Assembly (NCBI RefSeq): GCF_020329435.1
Contig: NZ_JAGKJK010000008.1
Span: 186,001 to 250,000, forward strand
Direction: 5' to 3'
Source of the DNA: Bradyrhizobium hereditatis
Lineage (GTDB): Bacteria > Pseudomonadota > Alphaproteobacteria > Rhizobiales > Xanthobacteraceae
Length of the DNA: 64,000 bases
This document shows positions 53,918 to 62,673 of the stretch, piece after piece (positions within the stretch are counted from its first letter, which is position 1; each line of letters begins with the position of its first letter). The translations under genes were made by a program, and so were the position numbers. A model generated the notes under the pieces. That model was not told the DNA's origin, ran no database searches, and saw only the letters and a list, made by a program, of their open reading frames with translations.

Positions 53918-55507
53918 ATGGCGATTTCGATCAATCCCGTTTTGCCGGTGCTATCAGCCCAAGAGGCTGGCAGCATTGCGCCCGAGCTCGTGCTGCAGCC
54001 GGGCAGCGTGGTCAACGCGCAGGTTCTGAAGGTGCTGTCCGCCGATCTCGTGCGGATTGCGATCGCCAGCCTCTCGATCGATGTGGCCACGGAAGTACCG
54101 CTGCAGCAGGGCCAGAACCTGCAGCTTGCGGTGTCGCAGACCAAGGACGGCATTCGCCTCGCCGTGGTCGGGCAGGGCGGCGCTTCGGCCGACGCCGTCA
54201 CCCTTTCACCCGACGCGCTGGCCGATGTCCCCACCAACCATTTAACCAGCGTGGCACCGAAGAACGTGCTGACACCGGTGGAGCGCGCTGCCGTCTCGGC
54301 AGCCGCGCAGGCCGCGGCGAGCGAACAGGACAGCCTGGCGCCCTTGTTCGCCAACCTCGGCGCGGCGGTTTCCTCCAGCAGCCTGCCGCCGAAACTGCGC
54401 GAAGCGATCGCCCAGGTGCTCGCGCAACAAACCAGTCTCGATCAGAACCTTGATGGCGGTGACATCAAGACCGCGTTCCAGAAGTCTGGAATCTTCCTCG
54501 AGGCATCGCTGGCGTCAGGTTCGGTGCCGCCGGGCAGTGTCCCCGATCTGAAAGCCGCGCTGATCGTGCTGCGCCAGACCCTGCACTCGGCGCTCGGTCT
54601 CAATGCGGTATCTGCGTCACCCGCACCGGCCGGCGCGCAACAGGCCGCGCTGCCGCAGGCCAGCACGGCGAACACCGTGTCGCCTTTGTCGTCCAATGTC
54701 GACGTGCAGAAAATCATGCTGCCGCAGGCGCGATCGCCGGCAGGAGAGAATCTCGCGCTGGCGACTATCATAACTCGAAGCCCGCTTGCACCTCTGCCGG
54801 GCACCCAATATTCGGCCGGGGCGACGCTGAGCCTGCTGCAGGAAGCGCTGCATGAACTCGGTGTCCCCATGCGGGCAACCACTGCCGCGCCGAACGATGT
54901 TCGCAGCGGCGACGTAACCTTCCAGACCAACACACCACCGCCGCCGGTCCGCGGCGCGCCGCCGGCCGCGCAGCCGATCGCCGCGCCGACGCTTCAGCCG
55001 CAGGCGCCGCTGGAATCGACGGCGCATCATCTGCTCGATGACACCGACGCTGCCATAGCGCGGCAGACACTGTTGCAGGTGGCCTCCTTGCCGGATTGCA
55101 TCGATACGTCCGCGCCCAGAACCGACACGACATCGCCGCGCTGGCACTTCGAAATTCCCTTCGCAACACCGCAGGGCACCGCGATGGTGCAATTCGAGAT
55201 TTCGCGCGACGGCGGCCACGAGGAGGTCGAGGCGGCGAAGCGGGTGTGGCGGGCGAGATTTTCGCTCGACGTCGAGCCGGCCGGTCCGGTTCACGCACTG
55301 ATATCGCTGACCTCTGACAAGACCTCGGTGCGGATCTGGGCGGAACGGCCGGCGACGGCAGAGCAACTGCGCGCCGGGTCCTCGCAGCTCAGCCAGGCGC
55401 TCAGCCGCGCCGACTTGCAGCCCGGCGATATCGTGATCCGCGACGGCGCGCCGCCGCAGGCTGCGCCTGCCGCCCGTGCCGGGCATTTCCTGGACCGCGC
55501 GCTATGA
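53918..55507 (+). CDS. FliK-like flagellar hook-length control protein
   Basis: The 529-residue protein has a long Ala/Pro/Gln-rich middle (about 110-400) and a C-terminal Flg_hook-type domain: WHFEIPFATPQGTAMVQFEI, SRDGGHEEVEAAKRVWRARF, SLDVEPAGPVHALISLTSDK, SVRIWAERPATAEQLRAG, LSQALSRADLQPGDIVIRDG. FliK measures hook length and switches export specificity by touching FlhB. The gene overlaps the FlhB-C-like gene by ATGA, which supports that role, although no other flagellar gene is near. An N-terminal domain of about 90 residues precedes the linker. Confidence 0.8.
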   Translation: MAISINPVLPVLSAQEAGSIAPELVLQPGSVVNAQVLKVLSADLVRIAIASLSIDVATEVPLQQGQNLQLAVSQTKDGIRLAVVGQGGASADAVTLSPDALADVPTNHLTSVAPKNVLTPVERAAVSAAAQAAASEQDSLAPLFANLGAAVSSSSLPPKLREAIAQVLAQQTSLDQNLDGGDIKTAFQKSGIFLEASLASGSVPPGSVPDLKAALIVLRQTLHSALGLNAVSASPAPAGAQQAALPQASTANTVSPLSSNVDVQKIMLPQARSPAGENLALATIITRSPLAPLPGTQYSAGATLSLLQEALHELGVPMRATTAAPNDVRSGDVTFQTNTPPPPVRGAPPAAQPIAAPTLQPQAPLESTAHHLLDDTDAAIARQTLLQVASLPDCIDTSAPRTDTTSPRWHFEIPFATPQGTAMVQFEISRDGGHEEVEAAKRVWRARFSLDVEPAGPVHALISLTSDKTSVRIWAERPATAEQLRAGSSQLSQALSRADLQPGDIVIRDGAPPQAAPAARAGHFLDRAL

Positions 55508-55770
55508 GCGTCGAGACCAAGAGCAAGCTTGCGGTCGCGCTGCATTATGACAAGACCGGCGCGCCGCGTGTCGTCGCCAAGGGCAAGGGCACCATCGGTG
55601 CCAAGATCGTCGAACTCGCCAAGGCTCACGACATTCCGATCGAGGAGAACGAAGTCCTGGCGGGCGCGTTGTCCCATGTCGAGATCGGCGACGAAATCCC
55701 GCCAGAGCTCTACAAGGCGGTCGCCGAAGTGCTGATCTTCGTGCTGCGGCTGTCGGGCCGCGTGCGCTGA
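55504..55770 (+). CDS. FlhB cytoplasmic-domain homologue (EscU/YscU/HrcU family, FlhX-like)
   Basis: The 88-residue protein matches the C-terminal cytoplasmic domain of FlhB: KLAVALHYDKTGAPRVVAKG, GAKIVELAKAHDIPIEENEV, LAGALSHVEIGDEIPPELYK, AVAEVLIFVLRL. The autocleavage motif NPTH and the four membrane segments of FlhB are absent, so it is a free-standing substitute domain. Such short FlhB-like (FlhX) proteins can complement cleaved FlhB in other bacteria. It starts inside the FliK-like gene. Confidence 0.9.
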   Translation: MSVETKSKLAVALHYDKTGAPRVVAKGKGTIGAKIVELAKAHDIPIEENEVLAGALSHVEIGDEIPPELYKAVAEVLIFVLRLSGRVR

Positions 55771-55856
55771 TTTGTAGGCTTTCGCGCAAGTGGACGCTGG
55801 TTTCGTGGTCGGAACATCCGCCAAACTAAAAGCCTGCTTGTCATAGTTTTTCCACG

Positions 55857-56720
55857 ATGCCATCAGCATCGTCGCGCCGTTCAACCAGGTTGGATATTCC
55901 CGTGATCAATCGTCGCCATGCGCTCGGTCTTCTTGCTGCGACCCCGTTCGTACCCGCGCGCGCTCTTGCCAATGTCTCTTATCAGCGCAGCGAGTTTCGC
56001 GACGATCTATCCAAGCGCTTCTTCGACCTCGGCACCGTCGGCACCTTCGTTGCTTACAAGGTGGACGATTACCTGATCATCGCCAGCGACAAGGTGCGCT
56101 CGGGCGAGGGCAGGCTGCCGGCCTCGACATTCAAGATTCCGAACTCGATCATCGCGCTTGAGACCGGCGTGGTCGAGGACCCCGACAAGGACGTCTTCAA
56201 GTGGGACGGCGTGACGCGCAGCATCGAGTCCTGGAACAAGGATCACACGCTGCGCTCGGCGATCGCGGCCTCAGCGGTGCCGGTCTATCAGGAAATCGCC
56301 CGGCGCATCGGGCAGGAGCGCATGCAGAAATATCTCGACCTGTTCGACTACGGCAACCATGACATCGGCGGCGGCATCGATCAGTTCTGGCTGACCGGCA
56401 GTTTGCGCATCGATCCGATCCAGCAGATCGATTTCGTCGATCGCCTGCGGCGCGGCGTGCTGCCGGTGGGTAAGCGCAGCCAGGAGCTGACGCGCGACAT
56501 CCTGCCGGTGACCAAGGTGGGCGATGCCACCATCCGCGCCAAGAGCGGACTTTTGGGAGCCGAGCAGGGCAAGCCGTCGCTGGGTTGGATGGTCGGTTGG
56601 GTGGAGAAGGGGTCTTCCGCCACCGTGTTCGCCATGAACATGGACTGCAAGGAGCAAAGCCACATCGCCGCCCGCATGACAGTCACGCAGCAATGCCTCG
56701 CCGATATCGTGGCCTATTGA
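55857..56720 (+). CDS. Class D (OXA-type) beta-lactamase
   Basis: The 287-residue protein has all class D motifs: Ser90-x-x-Lys93 (PASTFKIPNS), SAV at 139-141, YGN at 165-167 and KSG at 229-231, plus the FKWDGVTRSIESWNKDHT segment. A Tat-like or Sec signal is present near residue 17 (VINRRHALGLLAATP). It would hydrolyse penicillins in the periplasm. ATG 55857 is the annotated start; a GTG at 55902 would give a cleaner signal peptide. It is intact and probably a chromosomal intrinsic gene, as no mobile element flanks it. Confidence 0.93.
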   Translation: MPSASSRRSTRLDIPVINRRHALGLLAATPFVPARALANVSYQRSEFRDDLSKRFFDLGTVGTFVAYKVDDYLIIASDKVRSGEGRLPASTFKIPNSIIALETGVVEDPDKDVFKWDGVTRSIESWNKDHTLRSAIAASAVPVYQEIARRIGQERMQKYLDLFDYGNHDIGGGIDQFWLTGSLRIDPIQQIDFVDRLRRGVLPVGKRSQELTRDILPVTKVGDATIRAKSGLLGAEQGKPSLGWMVGWVEKGSSATVFAMNMDCKEQSHIAARMTVTQQCLADIVAY

Positions 56721-56804
56721 CGCGCTGATCCGGGTTGCGCAGGCTAGGGTTGCACGAACCCAACCGCGACGCTGACGGGGTAGGGACAGCCAACGGAGCT
56801 TTGC

Positions 56805-57898
56805 ATACTGCATCGCCGCTCGGTTCTGCTCGCAGGCCCGGCGCTGCTGATCGCGCGGGGAAAGGCGCAGGCCCAGTCAATGCCGGAGCGGGATCTCGCC
56901 GCCATCCTGAAAGAGCGTGTGGATATCAGCCGTGACACGATGGGGATCGTTGCTGCGACGATCGATGGCGGGCAGCGCAGCGTGACCGCCTACGGACGTT
57001 CCGGCACTGATCGCCCGCTCGATGCCGACACCGTATTCGAGATCGGCTCGATTACAAAAGTGTTCACGGCGCTGCTGTTCGCCGACATGGTGCTGCGCGG
57101 CGAGGTAGCGGCGGAAGACCCTGCGGCGAAATTTCTGCCAGCCAGCGTCAAGATGCCGGATTTCGAGGGAGCGCCGATTACGCTGATGGATCTGGCGACC
57201 TACACGTCTGGCCTGCCGCGGATGCCGTCCAATTTCGCGCCAAGAGACTGGGGAAATCCCTACATCGATTACACCGCCGAGCGACTCTACGATTACCTAT
57301 CGAACCACAAGCTCGGCTTCAAACCGGGCACGCGCTATGAATATGCCAATCTTGGCTTCGGCCTGCTGGGCCATATCCTCGCGCTGCGCGCCGGCAAGAG
57401 TTATGAGGAGCTCGTCGTGTCGCGCATTTGCGCGCCGCTAAGCATGGACGACACCCGCATCACGCTCACAAGTTCGATGCGACAGCGCCTGGCGCAGGGG
57501 CACAGCGCTGCACTGGAGCCGGTCTCGAATTGGGATTACTTGGCATTTGCCGGCGCCGGCGCGTTTCGTTCAACGGCGAACGACCTGTTGAAGTTTCTTC
57601 TGATGTGTCTCGATCCCGCCGATACGCCGATCGCCGCCGCGCTGAAGATGACGTTTTCCGAGCGCCGCCCGCGGGCCGATCAGGGCGACGTGGCGCTCGG
57701 CTGGTTCGTCAACTTGCGGTTCGACGACGAACTGATCTGGAAGAGTGGCGGCACCGGCGGCTACGCGGCCTTCATCGGCTACTCGACCAGAACCCGGCGA
57801 AATCGCATCCTGCTCTCGAATGCAGCCGACCTATGACGCCAATATCGCGTTTGGCATGCATCTGGTGAACGCGGCATACCCGCTGCCAAACTAGACAG
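56805..57898 (+). pseudogene. Class C beta-lactamase-type serine hydrolase with damaged start and end
   Basis: The frame codes for a signal peptide (LHRRSVLLAGPALLIARGKA) and an AmpC/DD-peptidase-like domain with Ser-x-x-Lys in EIGSITKVF, YAN in RYEYANLGFG, and KSGGTGG. The codon where the start should be is ATA (56805-56807), 6 bases past ACGGAG. The 3' end, after NAADL, meets TGA at 57834; deleting one base restores YDANIAFGMHLVNAAYPLPN to 57893. If translated, ATG 56880 would make a leaderless 318-residue form, ending at 57836. Both lesions may be real decay or sequencing error. Confidence 0.65.
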
Positions 57899-57981
57899 GC
57901 CAGGACGCCGGATGACCTGAATATCAGTCAATCGACGCCTCGCGGGTTGGACGCCCGCTCCGTTGCGATTTGGTTCGCAGC

Positions 57982-58467
57982 TCAACGCCGGTTCAGCGCT
58001 AACGAGACGGACGTGACGTTCGTACCCTGCGGCTGGATCGACACCGTCTGCTTCCCGCCACGCGTCGTCAACGACAAGTTGGCCGAGAAGTTGTCGCCTC
58101 TTGCCGCAGCCTGAACGTGGTCGCCGGCCGCACGTCCGGAAAGTGTCCCGGAAGCGTTACGGCTTGCTTCGCTCCATGAGCCCGAGATTGTGCCGCCGCT
58201 GTATTCGACCTCGCTTGCGAGATCGAAATTATAGCTTGCGCTGGCGCATCTCAGATTGAGCCGGAGTTGCTCGCCGCTTCCGGCGACATCGTAGGCCGCG
58301 CGGCAACGCAGTTGCTCTTGTTGTCCATCTGTGGTGCGCAGCACGCCGCCGCCTGACCATGTACCCGCCATGCTGGCGAAGGGCGAGGCGGGCGCTGCCA
58401 ATGCCGCGCCGGGCAGGCTGAGCGAGACTAGAAGAAGCGTTGCTCTGGTGAGATTTGATCCGTACAT
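57982..58467 (-). CDS. Secreted hypothetical protein
   Basis: The 161-residue protein has a signal peptide (MYGSNLTRATLLLVSLSLPG, cut after ALA) and a beta-rich mature region (MAGTWSGGGVLRTTDGQQEQ, CRAAYDVAGSGEQLRLNLRC, EVEYSGGTISGSWSEASRNA), with two Cys residues that could pair. It resembles the periplasmic lipocalin-like or YdeI-type small proteins in its pattern, but I cannot name the family. GGAGG precedes the ATG. Confidence 0.85.
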   Translation of the reverse strand: MYGSNLTRATLLLVSLSLPGAALAAPASPFASMAGTWSGGGVLRTTDGQQEQLRCRAAYDVAGSGEQLRLNLRCASASYNFDLASEVEYSGGTISGSWSEASRNASGTLSGRAAGDHVQAAARGDNFSANLSLTTRGGKQTVSIQPQGTNVTSVSLALNRR

Positions 58468-58683
58468 CGGATGACCTCCGTTTCGGTCTGGTCAACCAAC
58501 GTCCAAACCATCCACGGGTTCATGGTTCCGCTGTCGGCACAGGCTTGTGAAGCGAGGTTCCGTGTGCCCGGCGCGGTCAATAACGCCTGCAGGAATTCGC
58601 TCACCGCTTTCTGGGCTTCCCCAGATATTTGCTGCCGTGGTGCGACAGCCTTGGAGGGACTGCGACAAGCTATAGAGCAGCCA

Positions 58684-59091
58684 TCAGTTCGTAGGCTTGC
58701 CGATCCGCCCGAGATGCGTGAAGGAAAAGCCGCTCAGATATTTCAGCCCGTAGCCGAGCGCGCGGTCGAAGCCGATATGGGCGAGCCAAATCATCGCGAC
58801 AGAGAGAATGAGCGGCGAGGCGGTGGCAAATCCGCCGGTCATGATCGCGACCGGGGCGAGATAGCTGTGGGCGGCGTTGTAGATGAGGGCGCCGAAACGC
58901 GGACCCGACAGATAGGCCGCAAAGCTGAGATCGGGCACGAAAAACAGGACAGCATAGATCCACCAGTCGCCATCCCAGATATAATAAAGCAGCGTCATCC
59001 CGATAAAGAGCGCTAATCCTTCCAGCCGCAGCACCGTTCGCACACCCCCTGTGACGGCGCCCGAGGTGTCGGCGCTCGCAGTATCGGTCAT
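58684..59091 (-). CDS. DUF4260 family membrane protein
   Basis: The 135-residue protein has about four hydrophobic segments and the DUF4260 pattern (VLRLEGLALFIGMTLLYYIW, WIYAVLFFVPDLSFAAYLSG, GALIYNAAHSYLAP, WLAHIGFDRALGYGLKY). It is an inner-membrane protein of unknown function. I chose ATG 59091 because it follows GGGGAGCAGA; an in-frame ATG at 59103 is possible. It is divergent from pccB. Confidence 0.88.
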   Translation of the reverse strand: MTDTASADTSGAVTGGVRTVLRLEGLALFIGMTLLYYIWDGDWWIYAVLFFVPDLSFAAYLSGPRFGALIYNAAHSYLAPVAIMTGGFATASPLILSVAMIWLAHIGFDRALGYGLKYLSGFSFTHLGRIGKPTN

Positions 59092-59226
59092 TCTGCTCCC
59101 CATGGTCTGGATGCGCATATAGGGTCCGCGAGATGGCGGTACCAGAGGGCGGGAAGGGTGTTTCCTGTCCGGAAAATGCCGTGTTAGAAGGCCCTCAAAT
59201 CGACACCGGAACGGGGCGGAAGCAGC

Positions 59227-60759
59227 ATGAAGGATATCCTGGACACCCTCGAGGCACGGCGCGCCGGCGCCAAGCTTGGCGGCGGCGAAAAGCGCATCGA
59301 GGCGCAGCACGCCCGCGGAAAATTGACCGCGCGAGAGCGCATCGAGCTGCTGTTGGATAAGGGCTCGTTCGAGGAATTCGACATGTTCGTCGAGCACCGC
59401 TCGATCGAATTCGGCATGGAAAAGACCAAGGTGCCGGGGGATGGCGTTGTCACCGGCTGGGGCACCGTCAACGGCCGCAAGACGTTTGTGTTCGCCAAGG
59501 ACTTTACCGTGTTCGGCGGCTCGCTGTCCGAGACTCACGCGCTGAAGATCACGAAGCTGCAGGACATGGCGATGAAGGCGCGGGCGCCGATCATCGGCCT
59601 CTATGACGCCGGTGGCGCGCGCATCCAGGAGGGCGTCGCCGCGCTCGCGGGCTATTCCTACGTCTTCCGCCGCAACGTCATTGCCTCGGGCGTGATCCCG
59701 CAGATCTCCGTCATCATGGGCCCCTGCGCCGGCGGCGACGTCTACTCGCCCGCCATGACCGACTTCATCTTCATGGTGAAGAACACCAGCTACATGTTCG
59801 TCACCGGCCCCGACGTGGTGAAGACCGTCACCAACGAGGTGGTGACCGCCGAAGAGCTCGGCGGCGCCTCAGTGCATGCCACGCGCTCCTCGATTGCGGA
59901 CGGCGCGTTCGAGAACGATGTCGAGGCGCTGTTGCAGATGCGCCGGCTGATTGACTTCCTGCCGTCCAACAACACTGACGGCGTGCCGGAGTGGCCGAGC
60001 TTCGATGATATCGGCCGGGTCGACATGTCCTTGGACACGCTGATCCCCGACAATCCGAACAAGCCCTACGACATGAAGGAATTGATCCTGAAGGTCGTGG
60101 ACGAGGGCGACTTCTTCGAAATCTCGGAAGCTTTTGCGAAGAACATCGTCACCGGCTTCGGCCGCATCGCCGGCCGCACCGTCGGCTTCGTCGCCAACCA
60201 GCCGATGGTGCTGGCGGGCGTGCTCGATAGCGACGCCTCCCGCAAAGCGGCGCGGTTTGTCCGTTTTTGCGATGCCTTCAACATACCGATCGTGACGTTT
60301 GTTGACGTGCCGGGCTTCCTGCCGGGCACCGCCCAAGAATATGGCGGCCTGATCAAGCACGGCGCGAAATTGTTGTTCGCGTACTCGCAATGCACGGTGC
60401 CTCTCGTCACCGTCATCACCCGCAAGGCCTATGGCGGCGCCTTCGACGTCATGGCGTCGAAGGAAATCGGCGCCGACATGAACTACGCCTGGCCGACCGC
60501 GCAGATCGCCGTGATGGGCGCCAAGGGCGCTGTGGAAATCATCTTCCGCGCCGACATGAACGACCCCGACAAGATCGCCAAGCGCACCAAGGAATACGAA
60601 GACCGCTTCCTGTCACCCTTCATCGCGGCCGAGCGCGGCTACATCGACGACGTCATCATGCCGCATTCGACACGGCGCCGCATCGCGCGAGCGCTGGCGA
60701 TGCTCAGGGATAAGAAGGTCGAGATGCCCGCGAAGAAGCACGATAATTTGCCGTTGTGA
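59227..60759 (+). CDS. pccB: Propionyl-CoA carboxylase beta subunit (carboxyltransferase)
   Basis: The 510-residue biotin-dependent carboxyltransferase converts propionyl-CoA to methylmalonyl-CoA with a separate biotin-carrying alpha subunit that is not in this window. KLTARERIELLLDKGSFEEF, IGLYDAGGARIQEGVAALAG, VIMGPCAGGDVYSPAMTDFI, VTFVDVPGFLPGTAQEYGG and AYGGAFDVMASKEIGAD are the family sites. It could equally carboxylate acetyl- or methylcrotonyl-CoA; the overall match fits PccB best. Confidence 0.94.
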   Translation: MKDILDTLEARRAGAKLGGGEKRIEAQHARGKLTARERIELLLDKGSFEEFDMFVEHRSIEFGMEKTKVPGDGVVTGWGTVNGRKTFVFAKDFTVFGGSLSETHALKITKLQDMAMKARAPIIGLYDAGGARIQEGVAALAGYSYVFRRNVIASGVIPQISVIMGPCAGGDVYSPAMTDFIFMVKNTSYMFVTGPDVVKTVTNEVVTAEELGGASVHATRSSIADGAFENDVEALLQMRRLIDFLPSNNTDGVPEWPSFDDIGRVDMSLDTLIPDNPNKPYDMKELILKVVDEGDFFEISEAFAKNIVTGFGRIAGRTVGFVANQPMVLAGVLDSDASRKAARFVRFCDAFNIPIVTFVDVPGFLPGTAQEYGGLIKHGAKLLFAYSQCTVPLVTVITRKAYGGAFDVMASKEIGADMNYAWPTAQIAVMGAKGAVEIIFRADMNDPDKIAKRTKEYEDRFLSPFIAAERGYIDDVIMPHSTRRRIARALAMLRDKKVEMPAKKHDNLPL

Positions 60760-60767
60760 CAGGTGCC

Positions 60768-60894
60768 GTAGGGTGGGTTAGCGAAGCGTAACCCACCGGC
60801 AGAGCTGTCCGCGTATCAAGACGTTGGTGGGTTACGCCGGAGCTTGTCATCGGGCCGCGCCTTAGCGCGGACCCGGTGGGCTAACCCACCCTAC
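60768..60894. repeat. 127-base palindromic repeat downstream of pccB
   Basis: The ends are exact inverse copies: GTAGGGTGGGTTAGC at 60768-60782 and GCTAACCCACCCTAC at 60880-60894. The inner part has further GGTGGGTTACG/CGTAACCCACC copies. This is the well-known GTAGGGTGGG-type repeat of Bradyrhizobium and relatives. It sits between pccB and the convergent VOC gene. A partial relic (CCGACCCACCCTAC) lies near 61659. Confidence 0.8.
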
Positions 60895-60908
60895 GAAGCG
60901 AGTTTCGC

Positions 60909-61370
60909 CTACGCCGCCTTGTTCTGCTGCTTCATAAATTCCGTCGCGCGCTTCTTGAGCTCAGCCGGCGATACGTCCTCGATATGGGTGCCGATGTGCC
61001 AGCGGTTGCCGGCCGGGTCCGTCACGGCGCCGCTGCGGTCGCCATAGAACATGTCCGCAGGCTCCATCACCGACGTGCCGCCGGCCTTCAGCGCCATCTG
61101 GTAAACCGCATCGACGTTGGGCACGTAGATGTACAGCATGGCCGAAGTGGCCTTTGCGCGCTCGGAAGCATCGGAAATCATCACGATGGAATTTCCGATT
61201 CTGAACTCCGCATGCATGACCTTGCCGTCGGGCCGCATCATCGGCTCGAATACCGGTTGGGCTCCGAAGGCCTCTTTCATGAAGCGGATGATCTTGTCTG
61301 CGCCGTCGACGACGAGATAAGGCGTGACGGTGTGGTATCCCTCAGGAACCGGCTTTACTTTTGTTGCCAT
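60909..61370 (-). CDS. VOC-superfamily (glyoxalase/bleomycin-resistance-like) protein
   Basis: The 153-residue protein begins MATKVKPVPEGYHTVTPYLV and has two VOC half-modules (ADKIIRFMKEAFGAQPVFEP, MHAEFRIGNSIVMISDASE; NVDAVYQMALKAGGTSVMEP, YGDRSGAVTDPAGNRWHIGT). PhnB-like and yycE-like proteins share this layout. The substrate is unknown. AGAGGAGACAGCC precedes the ATG at 61370. Confidence 0.92.
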   Translation of the reverse strand: MATKVKPVPEGYHTVTPYLVVDGADKIIRFMKEAFGAQPVFEPMMRPDGKVMHAEFRIGNSIVMISDASERAKATSAMLYIYVPNVDAVYQMALKAGGTSVMEPADMFYGDRSGAVTDPAGNRWHIGTHIEDVSPAELKKRATEFMKQQNKAA

Positions 61371-61678
61371 GGCTGTCTCCTCTGTTTCGATGGATTTGAT
61401 CCATGTAGGGCGGCCCAGCCCGCTTCTCCTTTTGCTCGCGATTTTCGATCCGGTCTTTGAGCATAATATGGCGGCCGTGGTGCCGCGCCCGCGTTTGAGC
61501 GGTGGTCGCGTCAATGCTGTCCGCTGCCAAGTTCCGTGTTGCCGCCGACCTTAGGGCAGTGACCGCGACCTAACTCTGCAAGAGAGGCACAAAGTCGTAT
61601 TCGCCGACGCCTTGCAAAACCGGGAAGGTGAGCGATGTCGTGCCGCCGTACAGGTCGGCCGACCCACCCTACAATCCG
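61371..61678. other. Gap upstream of the VOC gene
   Basis: This stretch holds the VOC promoter region and a short relic of the GTAGGGTGGG repeat near 61660. I see no other feature and no reading frame that I can support. Confidence 0.5.
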
Positions 61679-61888
61679 TCACTCCATATCCTCGCGCTTC
61701 CGCTGCTCACCCTCGCGCAGCCGCTGCGCGATTGCGGTTCGTCGCGGGATCAGCGCGGCCTCATCGGCGAGGCGCTGCGCGAGATCGGAGTGGTATTGCT
61801 GCACGACATCGAGCACCGCCTCCTTGGCGAGGCGGCGATGATAGTCGGCCAGGAATTTGTGCAGGTCAGCGAGCTGTTCGTCATCCAT
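61679..61888 (-). CDS. Small hypothetical helical protein
   Basis: A 69-residue frame (MDDEQLADLHKFLADYHRRL, KEAVLDVVQQYHSDLAQRLA, DEAALIPRRTAIAQRLREGE) is hydrophilic with a helical, charged pattern, which suits a real small protein better than the frames on the other strand. No family is recognised. The start is ATG at 61888. Confidence is moderate because there is no strong ribosome binding site. Confidence 0.4.
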   Translation of the reverse strand: MDDEQLADLHKFLADYHRRLAKEAVLDVVQQYHSDLAQRLADEAALIPRRTAIAQRLREGEQRKREDME

Positions 61889-62116
61889 AGCGATCGCGCC
61901 TCAGCCGCGATGCCGGATTATAACGCAACCTGTTGATCCCACACCAGCTTTTCCGATCCCGGAAGTTTCATAAATCTGTCGCAGAAGGAGTGCGGCACAT
62001 TCAGGTCGTCCGAATGCCATCCGTTAACCACTTGTTAACCATAGCGGCCTTAGCGTTAGTCACTATCCGGTCATGATCACCCGATTCCAGCGCGGTTCGT
62101 TCGAGGAGAACAGCCG

Positions 62117-62623
62117 ATGTCCGTTGAGATTCTGACCTACGCAGACCTGGGCGCTCGCCTGAATATCTCGGCAGCGGCTGCTCGTTCGCTTGCCAGGCGG
62201 CTCCACTTGCCGCGCACGCTTTCGGATGACGGCAAGGCCCTGGTGAGCGTGGATCTTGCTGAAGTAAGGCATAGGCCACATCCGCTGGGCCGTCGTCAGG
62301 CGGCCGACGTTGCTCAGCTGACGACAGCGATCGCGGCGCTGCAAGCGGAGGTCGGGCAGCTCGAGGCCAGGGCAGCCGCTCATCGCGCGGATTTCGAGTA
62401 CGAACGCGAGCGCGCGGATCGCCTGATGGCGGAGCTGCTGCAGGCGAATGCCGAGACCACGGCCGCCAGGGAGGCGGCGGCGCGGCTCGAAGGTGAAGTG
62501 ACGGCGCTGCGGACCGCCGTCAGAGCTGGCAGTTCCGACGAGAATCACGGACATTCTGCGCGGCGGGTAGGGCACCTGGCTGCGACTTTGGTGGAAGCAG
62601 ACCGCAAGGCTGCGCGTAGGTAG
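62117..62623 (+). CDS. HTH / coiled-coil protein (KfrA-like layout)
   Basis: The 168-residue protein has an N-terminal helix-turn-helix (LTYADLGARLNISAAAARSLARRL) and then a long coiled coil at about 62-138 (AQLTTAIAALQAEVGQLEAR, RADFEYERERADRLMAELLQ, AREAAARLEGEVTALRTAV). The layout resembles KfrA-type DNA-binding coiled-coil proteins of rhizobia. It lies 50 bases upstream of the ftsZ-like gene in the same direction, so the two may be co-transcribed. GAGGAGAACAGCCG precedes ATG 62117. Confidence 0.8.
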   Translation: MSVEILTYADLGARLNISAAAARSLARRLHLPRTLSDDGKALVSVDLAEVRHRPHPLGRRQAADVAQLTTAIAALQAEVGQLEARAAAHRADFEYERERADRLMAELLQANAETTAAREAAARLEGEVTALRTAVRAGSSDENHGHSARRVGHLAATLVEADRKAARR

Positions 62624-62673
62624 CAATCGCTTTTTCTCATTCCGCGGTTGAGCGGAGCAACCGTGGGGCGAAA

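Noticed and set aside
58471..59016. A plus-strand frame antisense to the DUF4260 gene
   Set aside because: It lies over the DUF4260 coding region and its promoter, without a family match or a good ribosome binding site. The minus-strand gene has both.
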